A stretch of DNA of 64,000 nt from CAUZWH01 sp965224275. GTDB lineage: Bacteria; Pseudomonadota; Alphaproteobacteria; SHVV01. A model generated the notes under the pieces. The model did not search any database. It had not been told where the DNA came from and worked only from the letters and a program-made list of their open reading frames with translations. Both the position numbers and the translations under genes were made by a program. The stretch spans positions 620,001-684,000 of the forward strand of contig CBDCYR010000005.1 in the NCBI GenBank assembly GCA_965224275.1. Reading direction: 5' to 3'. Below are positions 41,694 through 50,270 of this stretch, piece after piece. Positions within the stretch are counted from its first letter, which is position 1; each line of letters starts with the position of its first letter.

Positions 41694-42887
41694 ATGCCCG
41701 ATCTGCAAACGAAAATCCCGGCTGTATTCATGCGCGGCGGCACCAGCAACGCGCTGGTTTTTCATCGTCACGACCTGCCCGATGATCCGGCCGACTGGGA
41801 CCCCATCTTTCTCGCCGCGATCGGTAGCCCGGACCCCAATGGCCGCCAGCTCGATGGCATGGGTGGCGGCATATCCTCGCTATCCAAAGTCATCGTGATC
41901 GGACCACCGAGCCGCGCCGGCGCCGATGTCGACTACACGTTTGGTCAAGTGGTGGTCGATCGGCCACTGGTCGATTACGGCGCCAATTGCGGAAATATGT
42001 CCTCGGCCGTCGGCCCCTTTGCCGTCGATGAAGGCTTAGTGCCAGCGACCGGGGCGAACGCGCGCGTGTGTATCCACAACACCAATACCGGCAAGATGAT
42101 CGTTTCCGAGTTTCCGCTCGAACACGCGCGAGCCGCGGTTGATGGTGACTATCAATTGTTGGGAGTCGCTGGCGCTGGCGCCCGCATCCGTCTCTCGTTC
42201 GATGATCCCGGCGGCGCGGTTACCGGCAATCTTCTGCCGACCGGCAATGTGCGCGATACGCTAGACGTTCCTGGTCTGGGCCGGATCGAAGCATCGCTGG
42301 TCGATGCCACCAATGCCGGCGTGTTCATTCGCGCCGGTGTCGTAGGCCTGCGGGGGACCGAGCTTCCGGATGCGATCGAAGCCAATGCAGAAACCCTGAC
42401 CGCGCTCGAATCGATCCGTGCGACCGCCGCCGTCGCCATGGGATTGGCAGAAAACGTTGAAGATGCGACGGCGCGCTCGCCTAGCAATCCCAAGATAGCC
42501 CTCGTCTCGCCACCCCAATCGGCCACGACTCTGTCGGCTGATACGCTCGACCCCGTAGCCATGGATCTCACGGTCCGCATGATCTCGCTCGGCCGGCCGC
42601 ACCGCGCGGTCCCGCTTACCGGCGCGATGTGTCTGGCGGTCGCTGCACGAATCGACGGCACCTTGGCCCACGAGATGATGCGGGCCGACCAATCCGGTGA
42701 CGTTCGCATCGCGCATCCCTCGGGAATCATCGATCTCGCCGCTGACGTGCATAACAATGCGGGATCGCCCGCGGGGTGGCACGCAGATCGCGTCGTTGTT
42801 TACCGCACCGCGCGACGCTTGATGGAGGGATCGGTCCTGATTCCAAAACATCGACTTGGCGCGGCCGACACCGCACAGATCGCATAG
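41694..42887 (+). CDS. PrpF-family protein (2-methylaconitate cis-trans isomerase-like)
   Basis: A 397-aa PrpF/AcnD-accessory family protein with two diaminopimelate-epimerase-like domains: IPAVFMRGGTSNALVFHRHD, FLAAIGSPDPNGRQLDGMGG, VDYTFGQVVVDRPLVDYGAN then CGNMSSAVGPFAVDEGLV, and in the second half RMISLGRPHRAVPLTGAMCL and VRIAHPSGIIDLAADVHNNA. PrpF isomerises unsaturated tricarboxylates (trans- and cis-2-methylaconitate). ATG 41694 begins just before the conserved strand; a TTG at 41676 is an alternative. The order oxidase, PrpF-like, PrpB-like suggests a path that desaturates a tricarboxylate, isomerises it and cleaves it. Confidence 0.85.
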   Translation: MPDLQTKIPAVFMRGGTSNALVFHRHDLPDDPADWDPIFLAAIGSPDPNGRQLDGMGGGISSLSKVIVIGPPSRAGADVDYTFGQVVVDRPLVDYGANCGNMSSAVGPFAVDEGLVPATGANARVCIHNTNTGKMIVSEFPLEHARAAVDGDYQLLGVAGAGARIRLSFDDPGGAVTGNLLPTGNVRDTLDVPGLGRIEASLVDATNAGVFIRAGVVGLRGTELPDAIEANAETLTALESIRATAAVAMGLAENVEDATARSPSNPKIALVSPPQSATTLSADTLDPVAMDLTVRMISLGRPHRAVPLTGAMCLAVAARIDGTLAHEMMRADQSGDVRIAHPSGIIDLAADVHNNAGSPAGWHADRVVVYRTARRLMEGSVLIPKHRLGAADTAQIA

Positions 42888-42912
42888 CCCTGCCTCTTGA
42901 TGGAATCCGGAT

Positions 42913-43776
42913 ATGCGCCCAACCCAACGGCTTCGCAAACTCCTGGACGGTGATGATGTTCAAATCGCCCCCGGCGCCTTTGATGGTATTTCTGCGCGAT
43001 TGATCGAGCAGGCCGGCTTCAACATCGTTTACGCAAGCGGTGGTGCCATTTCGCGCAGCATGGGCTACCCCGACATGGGGCTGCTCAGCATGAGCGAGGT
43101 CGTGGCGCGTCTGGCGCCTATCCTCAACAGCGTCGCGATCCCGGTGATCGCCGATGCCGACACCGGCTACGGCAACGCGCTCAACACGCAGCGCGCCGTG
43201 CGCGAGTTCGAACGCCTGGGCGTTGCCGGGCTCCACTTGGAAGACCAGGTCTTTCCCAAGCGTTGCGGCCACTATGACGACAAGTCCGTGATACCGCTCG
43301 CGGAGATGGCGCAGAAAATCCGCGCCGCGCGCGACGCCGCTGCCGATCCCGATCTGGTGATCATCGCGCGTACCGATGCGATCGCGGTCGAAGGTTTCGA
43401 GTCGGCGATCATCCGCGCCGCGGCCTATGCCGAGGCCGGCGCCGATATGCTGTTTATCGAAGCCCCCCAAAGTGAGCACCAGATCGAAGAGATCGGTCGG
43501 CGCATTCCGCAGCCCAAGCTGATCAATATGTTCCTTGGCGGCAAGACCCCGGTGGTTCCGCTCGCTCGCCTGAAGGCGTGGGGCTACCGCCTGGTGATTG
43601 TGCCCTCCGATATGCAACGCGCCGCCTTGTTCGCGATGACCGAAGTGCTGCAGGAATTAAAGCAAGAGGGCAATAGCGCGAAGCTCGCCGACCGGATGGC
43701 GAGTTTCGCCGATCGCGAGGAAATCGTCGGTACGGCCGCTTACATGGACCTCGATGCGAATTACCGCGTGGAGTAG
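42913..43776 (+). CDS. Isocitrate lyase/PEP mutase-superfamily lyase (PrpB/oxaloacetate decarboxylase-like)
   Basis: A 287-aa enzyme: QIAPGAFDGISARLIEQAGF, YASGGAISRSMGYPDMGLLS, IPVIADADTGYGNALNTQRA (metal-binding Asp pair), VAGLHLEDQVFPKRCGHYDD with the catalytic KRCGH, VIIARTDAIAVEGFESAIIR and MLFIEAPQSEHQIEEIGRRI. The KxCGH Cys fits lyases of the 2-methylisocitrate lyase type, which split a tricarboxylate into pyruvate (or glyoxylate) and succinate. It lies 25 bp after the PrpF-like gene, so it is probably the next step of the same pathway. Distinguishing PrpB from an oxaloacetate-decarboxylase-like role needs enzymology. Confidence 0.83.
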   Translation: MRPTQRLRKLLDGDDVQIAPGAFDGISARLIEQAGFNIVYASGGAISRSMGYPDMGLLSMSEVVARLAPILNSVAIPVIADADTGYGNALNTQRAVREFERLGVAGLHLEDQVFPKRCGHYDDKSVIPLAEMAQKIRAARDAAADPDLVIIARTDAIAVEGFESAIIRAAAYAEAGADMLFIEAPQSEHQIEEIGRRIPQPKLINMFLGGKTPVVPLARLKAWGYRLVIVPSDMQRAALFAMTEVLQELKQEGNSAKLADRMASFADREEIVGTAAYMDLDANYRVE

Positions 43777-43782
43777 ACGCGC

Positions 43783-44196
43783 GTGATCGATGATCACTAC
43801 CTCGAAGCCGGCCTAATTGCCCTCAGCCGGGTCGGGGAGAGCCATTGGAATGAAGGCCATACTGGTGCTGCCGTCATTGCCGCCTATTACTTCGCCCGCG
43901 AGCAACACCTCGACGATGCTGCGGTTGCGGCGCTGGCGCGACAAATCAATCGGTTGATTGCCAAACATGAGGACCTGTTCGAGCCGCATGATCTGCATAA
44001 GGGTGCGCGGCAGGGAAGGGATGCAGATGTCGCGCCGCTGGTGACCGCGCTCGATCACAATATCGGCGACCTGCGTGCGATCGGCCATAACGTCATCTTC
44101 GCGACCCTCGCACTCAAGGCCTTGCAGCAAATGCCGTGGTTAGCGACGCCGGCAACCGTGGCGGGACTGGTATCATTGCTCCGCCAGTTCGACGAT
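43783..44196 (+). pseudogene. Unknown gene truncated at its 3' end by the IS21 element
   Basis: From GTG 43783 (six bp after the lyase stop) the frame encodes an alpha-helical protein: LEAGLIALSRVGESHWNEGH, TGAAVIAAYYFAREQHLDDA, LIAKHEDLFEPHDLHKGARQ, VTALDHNIGDLRAIGHNVIF and TPATVAGLVSLLRQFDD. The many His (GHTG, KHEDLFEPHDLHK, LDHNIGDLRAIGHN) suggest a metal site. At 44197 the IS21 end begins and the frame runs on to a stop at 44286 inside it. No known family is recognised; how much is missing cannot be judged. Confidence 0.6.
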
Positions 44197-44396
44197 TGTC
44201 AATCGGCGTCCAAAATTGACCCCCAATCGGCGTGCAATATTGACCCCCCTGAGCGGCACGGCGGAGGTTGTCCCGGTAGTCAATAGGGGGGACCCGAGCG
44301 GCTTCGTGTAGCGCCTTGCGGTGCGCGGAGCGAAGCCGCGTGGGAGGTACGGGTTGACCCAGCGGGGCAAGCGGGCCGCAGGCACGGCCTGCCGGG

Positions 44397-45125
44397 TCAG
44401 CAGCGGTTCTTGAAGCGCCAGCTCTCGTTGCCGGTCTCGATGATCTCGCAATGGTGGGTCAGGCGGTCGAGCAGGGCTGTGGTCATCTTGGGGTCGCCGA
44501 AGACGGAGGGCCATTCGCCGAAAGCGAGGTTGGTGGTGACGATGATCGAGGTGCGCTCGTAGAGCCGGCTCATCAGATGGAACAGCAGCTGGCCGCCGGC
44601 CTGGGCGAAGGGCAGGTAGCCGAGTTCGTCGAGGATGACGAAGTCGCGTCGGATGAGCTGGTCTGCGGTGCGGCCCTGGCGTCCGGCACGGAGTTCGGCC
44701 TCGAGATGGTTGACCAGGTCGACGACGTTGTAGAAGCGGCCGCGTGCGGCCTTGCGGATGCAGGCGCGGGCGATGGCGACGGCGAGATGGGTCTTGCCGG
44801 TGCCGGTGCCGCCGACCAGCACGATGTTGCGCTTGCCCTCCAGGAAGCCACCTGTGGCGAGTTCCTGGATCAGGGGCTCGTTGACCGGTGAGGCGGCGAA
44901 GTCGAAGTCGGCCAGCTCCTTGGCCGTCGGCAGCCTGGCGGACGCCATCTGGTACTTGATGGAGCGCGCCTGCTTGTCGGCGACCTCGGTCTGCAGCAGC
45001 GTACCGATGATCTGCTGCACCGGATGACGGCGCTTGAGACCGTCGGCGAGGATGTCGTCGTAGGCGGCGCGCATGCCCGCGAGCTTCAACGCCGTCATCA
45101 TCGCCAGCACCTCATGACGCTCCAT
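44397..45125 (-). CDS. istB: IS21-family ATP-binding protein IstB
   Basis: A 242-aa DnaA/DnaC-like AAA+ ATPase: ALKLAGMRAAYDDILADGL, SPVNEPLIQELATGGFLEGK, Walker A in IVLVGGTGTGKTHLAVAIAR, Walker B in RRDFVILDELGYLPFAQAGG, sensor region IIVTTNLAFGEWPSVFGDPK and TALLDRLTHHCEIIETGNES. It assists the transposase IstA in target choice. Its start overlaps the istA stop by 14 bp (45112-45125), the usual coupled arrangement. Intact. Confidence 0.93.
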   Translation of the reverse strand: MERHEVLAMMTALKLAGMRAAYDDILADGLKRRHPVQQIIGTLLQTEVADKQARSIKYQMASARLPTAKELADFDFAASPVNEPLIQELATGGFLEGKRNIVLVGGTGTGKTHLAVAIARACIRKAARGRFYNVVDLVNHLEAELRAGRQGRTADQLIRRDFVILDELGYLPFAQAGGQLLFHLMSRLYERTSIIVTTNLAFGEWPSVFGDPKMTTALLDRLTHHCEIIETGNESWRFKNRC

Positions 45126-46634
45126 GACCGGCCTCCCTCAGGCGATCGTAGCGCTGACAGTCGGCCACCGGCCGGTGGCGAAGCTGCAGGCCCTCGGGCG
45201 TCGGGATGGTCGCCGGCGGTGCCGGCTGGCACTGCCGGGCGAGGATGTTGAGCACGACGTCGGCGCTGCAGGCGCCGAAGTCGAGCGCCTCGGCACAGGC
45301 CGCCTCGACCGCCTCCAGCCCGTCCTCCTGAACCGCCGCGAGGATCCTCACGAACTGCCTGTCACCGTCGTCGCAACCCGTCAGCCGGGCCCGTATGCGG
45401 CCGAGCGCGCCGGGCAGTTGCCAGCCCTTGAAGGGCGCGCCGTTCCTCAGCGCACCAGGCTTCCGCGTCAGGATCGGCACGTAGTGCCACGGATCGTAGG
45501 CGATCTCGCCGCGCCCGAAGCTCCGGGGATGCTCGGCGACGGTCTCGCCGTCCTGGCGGATGACGATCCGATCGGCGTAGGCCCGCACGTCGACCGGCCG
45601 CCCGACGGCACGGGCGGCGACGCTGTAGTGGTTGTTGTCGAAGCGCACCAGACAGGTCTTGGACACCGCCACCTCGGTGGCGTGGAAGCCGTCGAAGGGG
45701 CCGCGATAGGCCATCAGGAAGGGCCGCTCCTCCTCGAACACCTGCCACACCGTCTTGCCCTCGATCGTCGGATGCGGCCGCTTCTTGGCGTCCTCGATAC
45801 ACCGATCCATCAGCCACGCGTTGATCTCGGCGTAGGAGCGGCCCCGCGGGATGGGCACGAACAGGCGGCCGCGGACGTCACCCACCTGCCTCTCGACCTG
45901 CCCCTTCTCCCAGCCCGCACCCGGAGTGCACGCCACCGGCTCCACCAGATGGTGGGAGCACAGCTCCAGAAAGCGCCGGTTGTAGGCGCGCTCCTTGCCG
46001 ACGAAGACCATGCTCACCGCCGTCTTCATGTTGTCGTAGATGCCCCGCCGGCAGACCCCGCCGAAGAAGTGGAAGGCCCGTTCGTGCGCCTCGAACACCA
46101 TCTCCTGGCTCTCGCGCGGGAAGATCTGAACCAGCTGCATGCGGCTGTAGCAGAGCCGCATGTGCGCCGCCTTCACCTTGGTCGTCACACCCGACAGGCG
46201 CGCGTACTCGTGGCTCCAGTCGAACTGGTAGGCCTCGCCGGGATCGAAGCTCAGCGGCACAAAGGCCTGCGACGGCGACAACAGCCGCCACCGCTACGCC
46301 AGGTCCTGGCGTAGCGGCGCACCGCGTCGTAGCCGCCGCCATAGCCCAGAGCCGCAAGATCTTCATGAATCCGCAGCAGAGACAGCCGATCCCGGCGCGG
46401 CTTCTTCTCGTTGGCCTCCAGCTGGCGCTCGAGCTCATCCACCCACGGTCCAAGCTTCGGCATCGGCTGGATCTTGCGCTCGTAGCTGTACGAGGTCTCA
46501 TCGCCCCGCACCACCTTGCGCACCGTGTTCTTCGAAACCCTCAAATCCCGGGCGATCTTCTTGATCGGAACGCCCCTCACCAGATGATCCCGACGGATCC
46601 GCGCAATCGTCTCCACAACCAGCATCTCCCCCAC
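45112..46634 (-). pseudogene. istA: IS21-family transposase IstA, frameshifted
   Basis: The 5' frame from ATG 46634 has the helix-turn-helix (HLVRGVPIKKIARDLRVSKN, TVRKVVRGDETSY) and ends with GGGYDAVRRYARTWRSGGG at 46251. The catalytic part begins in another frame with SPSQAFVPLSFDPGEAYQFD then WSHEY and carries the rve DDE domain (MVFEAHERAFHFFGGVCRRG, IYDNMKTAV, ACTPGAGWEKGQVERQVGDV), ending at 45112. The shift lies near 46275-46305; the catalytic frame has a TAG just upstream. The element is therefore probably not autonomous, unless programmed frameshifting is used. Confidence 0.82.
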
Positions 46635-46738
46635 CTCGTCTGTCCAAACAACGAGGTGTGTTCAAGAGCACAAAACCAGGGGGGTCAATTTTGGACGCCG
46701 ATAACCCCCAATAGGGGGTCAATATTCCACGCCGAACA

Positions 46739-47112
46739 ACACGTAACAGCGTGATGTCGCTCATGCGCTCGTCATGACTGTCTGTGCGAACATAATTGCG
46801 TTCCTCGAGGATGCCACGCATAACGCCAACCACGCCCCAGGTCCCGTGGTCATGAACGGGCGTCCATTGACCAGGTCGCCACACCAGCGCGTAGAGCGAC
46901 AGGCTTTCATCATCGGCAACGAAGATTTCATTGCGCGCATAATGCTCCCGGTTCGATTGGAAGTGTTCGGGTTGCAGAAAGTCCTTGGGACCGGCCACCA
47001 GGCGTTGCATCAGCGGTGCAATCGAGGTTACGCAATCTGCCGGTATCTCGGATTGGGCCACACAGCCCGCGCACTCAGCGATGAAGTCCGTAAGCGAATA
47101 TGTGTCGGTCAA
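46739..47112 (-). pseudogene. Cysteine dioxygenase-like cupin gene, 3' end lost to the IS21 element
   Basis: From ATG 47112: YSLTDFIAECAGCVAQSEIP, IAPLMQRLVAGPKDFLQPEH, NEIFVADDESLSLYALVWRP and GQWTPVHDHGTWGVVGVMRG, the cupin iron site (HxH) of the PCO/CDO-type thiol dioxygenase family. RGILEERNYVRTDSHDERM follows, then the IS21 end at 46738. The remaining family C-terminus (the third His ligand and last strands) is missing; the frame runs on into the IS to 46498. Probably inactive. Confidence 0.75.
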
Positions 47113-47114
47113 GG

Positions 47115-47265
47115 TTACGCCGCAGCGGCTCTGAAGAATGGCCGGCTTCCTCTGATGATAATCCGGTGCATCACGCGTCGCTCGGCGCGGTAGTCGGCCA
47201 GCGTGTAGTGAATGGTCGACGCCTTGTCCCAGATCGCCACCGCATTATCGTCAGGGCTTGGGAGG
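47115..47265 (-). pseudogene. C-terminal remnant of a second TauD-like dioxygenase
   Basis: On the minus strand, directly after the stop of the intact TauD gene, an open frame reads DDNAVAIWDKASTIHYTLAD, YRAERRVMHRIIIRGSRPFF and RAAAA then stop at 47115. It matches the C-terminus of the neighbouring gene (SIAIWDEMATQHYAVADYGP, KERLMHRIMIEGERPFYRAA) but is clearly diverged. It is the leftover of an ancestral tandem paralog. Confidence 0.7.
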
Positions 47266-48141
47266 TCATAACGCGGCCGCGCGATAGAACGGTCGCTCCC
47301 CTTCGATCATGATGCGGTGCATCAGCCGTTCTTTGGGCCCGTAATCGGCCACCGCGTAATGTTGGGTCGCCATTTCATCCCAAATCGCGATCGAGTGCTC
47401 CTGCCACGCGAAGCGCAGCTGGAACTCGGGCATGCGCAGATGCGCAAACAGCATGCGCAGCAGTTCGGCGCCCTCATGATCACTCAACTCTTTGATCCCG
47501 CTCGTGAAATACGCGTTGACGAACAAAATCTGACGGCCCGTCACCGGGTGGGTTCGCACCAGCGGGTGCTCCATATCGGGGTGGTCGGTCTCGGCCTGGC
47601 GCAGCAGTTCGTAACCGTTTTCGAGGGTTGGGAAATATTCCTTATACGCCCATCCGATGTTATGAACCGCCGTCAGACTGCACAGAAATTCCTGCATCGT
47701 TGGTGACAACGCCTCGTAGGCGGCACACATGCTAGCCCACAATGTATCGCTGCCCGCGGGTGGCAGTTTCTTGGCCCGCAAAACCGCGGCAAGCGGTGGT
47801 TTTTCAAAAAATGTCACGTCGGTGTGCCAATAGGCGAAGCTCGTTCCGGGCTCAACCGGCGTGTCCGCGCCGCCGGTTTCGATCAGAGAGATGTCGGGAT
47901 AGTCGTCGCTCAGCGTGTTGAAGAACGGGTGTGTGACAGCGCTGCCAAAGATTTGGGCGAGCGCGCGATGCTGATCCGGGGTGATGTCCTGGTCGCGAAA
48001 AAAGATAACCTGGTTCTCAAACAGCGCCGCTCTTATTTCTTCCGCAGCCCGATTGCTGAGCGGCCTTCGAAGATCGAGCCCGCTGATCTCGGCGCCAATA
48101 ACCGGCCCCAGCCGCCTTACCTCGATTGTTTCGTACGGCAT
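47266..48141 (-). CDS. TauD/TfdA-family Fe(II)/2-oxoglutarate dioxygenase
   Basis: A 291-aa dioxygenase. IEVRRLGPVIGAEISGLDLR and ALFENQVIFFRDQDITPDQH at the N-terminus; iron site His-x-Asp in TSFAYWHTDVTFFEKPPLAA; distal His in IWDEMATQHYAVADYGPKER, with Arg of KERLMHR binding 2-oxoglutarate. Relatives release sulfite from taurine or cleave aryloxyalkanoates. It lies 10 bp downstream of the Dabb-family gene and is probably in its operon. The true substrate is unknown. Confidence 0.88.
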   Translation of the reverse strand: MPYETIEVRRLGPVIGAEISGLDLRRPLSNRAAEEIRAALFENQVIFFRDQDITPDQHRALAQIFGSAVTHPFFNTLSDDYPDISLIETGGADTPVEPGTSFAYWHTDVTFFEKPPLAAVLRAKKLPPAGSDTLWASMCAAYEALSPTMQEFLCSLTAVHNIGWAYKEYFPTLENGYELLRQAETDHPDMEHPLVRTHPVTGRQILFVNAYFTSGIKELSDHEGAELLRMLFAHLRMPEFQLRFAWQEHSIAIWDEMATQHYAVADYGPKERLMHRIMIEGERPFYRAAAL

Positions 48142-48151
48142 GCCTTAACCG

Positions 48152-48550
48152 TCAGGCGTAGTAGGCGTCAAACGGTTCAGCCGGCAGCAGTTCCTTGAGC
48201 CGGTCTCGGGTCGTTCGCCATTTTTCATCGCCGTCGCTGCTGCCCACGGGTCCGGCCGATGTCTCGAAATCCTGGATCGCGATGTCGGTGATGTACTGGA
48301 TTGAGAAGGCGGCCAGTTCCCGATGAAGTGGCGCTGCCATGTAGGTGGCATACGCCTCGACCGAATCGAAGGCTGCAATGATCGCGTAAGGATAGTCCGT
48401 CGATTTGGCGGCAGTCAGGTTGCGGCAATAGCCAAAGCTGATGATTCCCTCCAGCGTCGCGCGAATCCGTTCGGCATAATCGTGGATCCGGCGGTGGGCG
48501 TCTTCGCTCACCCCCTGGTCGAAGCGAAGCAGCACGACGTGATGGTACAT
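48152..48550 (-). CDS. Dabb-family (stress-responsive A/B barrel) protein
   Basis: A 132-aa small ferredoxin-like-fold protein: MYHHVVLLRFDQGVSEDAHR, RIRATLEGIISFGYCRNLTA, DYPYAIIAAFDSVEAYATYM and HRELAAFSIQYITDIAIQDF. The HVVLLRF start and the late H-x-E/A-F pattern are standard for Dabb dimers, some of which are enzymes (e.g. cyclases) and others of unknown role. GGAGGAACCCGCGC gives a good ribosome-binding site upstream of ATG 48550. It is coupled to the TauD gene by a 10-bp gap. Confidence 0.83.
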   Translation of the reverse strand: MYHHVVLLRFDQGVSEDAHRRIHDYAERIRATLEGIISFGYCRNLTAAKSTDYPYAIIAAFDSVEAYATYMAAPLHRELAAFSIQYITDIAIQDFETSAGPVGSSDGDEKWRTTRDRLKELLPAEPFDAYYA

Positions 48551-48668
48551 GCGCGGGTTCCTCCTGCGACCGTTCGAGATTACCGAATTCTCGACCCCAA
48601 AACATTATTGTCGGGCTTGAGTCGCGAGTTTAGCACGAGCTACGGGCGGCCCGCTGCCGGAGCCCGAC

Positions 48669-50195
48669 TCAGGTTCCGCTGCCATGGTCGAAGATCCCGG
48701 CGCCGGTCATCTCGGCGGCGATGACATGGGTGGTATGAACAACAGGATTGAGTTGGCGCACGGCATCGGCGCTGAGCAAGCTCAAGCGCTCGCAATCGGT
48801 GATGAATCGATCACGCTCGGCCGCTCCCGTCAGCGGCGCGGCAAGGGCGTCGAACTTACCGACATAATCTGGCCACGCCCACGGGTTGGCACCGTTCGGA
48901 TGGGCGTTGGCGACCGTTTTTTCGCTCGTGATGGTGCGGCCATCGGCCAACGCGATTTCAACCCGGCCGCCGAACGCACGTTGAGCTGGATCGGGATCGT
49001 GGTAACGCGCCGTCCAGGCGGGATCCTCTACAGTCGCGATCTTGCGCCACAGCGCCACTGTCGAGTCGCGCGCGGCGCGCGCCGGCAGGTAGCTGTCGAC
49101 GTGATGCCAGGTGCCATCCTCCAGAGCGACTGCAAAAATGTACATGATCGAGTGGTCGAGTGTTTCACGGCTGGCTGCGGGATCGAACTTCTGAGGGTCA
49201 TTCGACCCGGTGCCGATCACCGTGTGGGTGTGATGACTGGTATGGATGGCAACCCGCTCGATCGCCGTCGGATCGGCGATCTGGCTGCGCATCTCGAACG
49301 CGAGGTCGATCAATGCTTGGGCCTGGTACTCGGCCGAATAGGCCTTGGTATAAGTCTCCAGCATTTGCCGTGGCGGATTGCCAGGTGCTGCGAGCGGTAC
49401 CTGATAATCGGCGTCCGGGCCGTCGAGCATCCAGGCGATAACCGAGTCTTCGCCTTCATAGATCGGGCTCGGCGCCGCTTCACCGCGCATCGCCCGATCG
49501 ATTGCTTCGATCGCCAGCTTGCCGGAAAACCCGGGCACGTACGCTTTCCAGCTCGATATCGTGCCCTTGCGTGATTGCCGGGTCGAAAACCCGAGATGCA
49601 CGGCTTGATTGATCGCCTGATATATGATCTCGGTTGGCAACCCCAACAGCGAGCCAACCCCGGCCGTTGTCCCGGCGGCCAGATGCGCCACGTGATCTTT
49701 TTTGTGGTGGTGCAGATTGATTCCCTTCATCAGGCCGACATGCACCTCATAAGCGACCGCGATAGCGCGAACCAGATCGCGTCCACCGCGCCCCATCTGC
49801 TGCGCGGTGGCGATTTGCGCCGCGATGTTGTCGCCGGGATGGCCGAATTCGGTTGCCAGGAACGTGTCGTGGAAATCAAGTTCGCGGACTGCCGTGCCGT
49901 TGGCCCACGCCGCCCACTCCGCGTGGACCGTGGTTTGCGACGGCAACCCGAATAGGGTCGCGCCGAGCTCGCGTGGGTGGGCGATTGCCATCGCCCGGGC
50001 TGCAGCGACCGGCTCACGATTGAGGCCGGCCAGCGCGACAGCGGCGTTGTCGACGACGCGGCAGCACACCATGTCGGTCACATCGTCATCGATTGGGGGT
50101 TGACTGGCAGCGTAGGCCGCGAGTTTCCAGGCCAATTGGTCTTCGCGCGCCAGCTTCGCCGCCGATGGATGAACTCTAACGTCGTGCTGTTCCAA
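48669..50195 (-). CDS. MmgE/PrpD-family protein (2-methylcitrate dehydratase-like)
   Basis: A protein of about 508 residues of the MmgE/PrpD family: HDVRVHPSAAKLAREDQLAW, VCCRVVDNAAVALAGLNREP, WANGTAVRELDFHDTFLATE, GHPGDNIAAQIATAQQMGRG, LLGLPTEIIYQAINQAVHLG, RKGTISSWKAYVPGFSGKLA, HTSHHTHTVIGTGSNDPQKF and ALADGRTITSEKTVANAHPN. This is the long PrpD-type form, which dehydrates 2-methylcitrate without an iron-sulfur cluster. TTG 50195 has GGGGGAG five bases upstream; GTG 50213 is an alternative. No prpC gene is in the window, so the substrate may differ. Confidence 0.86.
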   Translation of the reverse strand: MEQHDVRVHPSAAKLAREDQLAWKLAAYAASQPPIDDDVTDMVCCRVVDNAAVALAGLNREPVAAARAMAIAHPRELGATLFGLPSQTTVHAEWAAWANGTAVRELDFHDTFLATEFGHPGDNIAAQIATAQQMGRGGRDLVRAIAVAYEVHVGLMKGINLHHHKKDHVAHLAAGTTAGVGSLLGLPTEIIYQAINQAVHLGFSTRQSRKGTISSWKAYVPGFSGKLAIEAIDRAMRGEAAPSPIYEGEDSVIAWMLDGPDADYQVPLAAPGNPPRQMLETYTKAYSAEYQAQALIDLAFEMRSQIADPTAIERVAIHTSHHTHTVIGTGSNDPQKFDPAASRETLDHSIMYIFAVALEDGTWHHVDSYLPARAARDSTVALWRKIATVEDPAWTARYHDPDPAQRAFGGRVEIALADGRTITSEKTVANAHPNGANPWAWPDYVGKFDALAAPLTGAAERDRFITDCERLSLLSADAVRQLNPVVHTTHVIAAEMTGAGIFDHGSGT

Positions 50196-50270
50196 AACGT
50201 CTCCCCCAACCACATAATCCCAACAGGCTTGACTCGGGCGTTCCTATTCGCCGGTAGACTACAGAACGAC

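Larger units (their letters stand above)
44197..46738 (-). mobile_element. IS21-family element
   Basis: Each end carries two copies of a 20-bp repeat of the form TCGGCGT(C/G)(C/G)AA(A/T)ATTGACCCCC: about 44202-44223 and 44228-44249 at one end, and (inverted) 46681-46701 and about 46711-46735 at the other. The outermost bases are TGT/ACA. Multiple terminal repeats and the istA-istB pair are typical of IS21. No direct target duplication is seen at 44193-44196 (CGAT) versus 46739-46742 (ACGT). Genes on both sides are cut at their 3' ends, so a deletion or rearrangement followed insertion. Confidence 0.85.
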
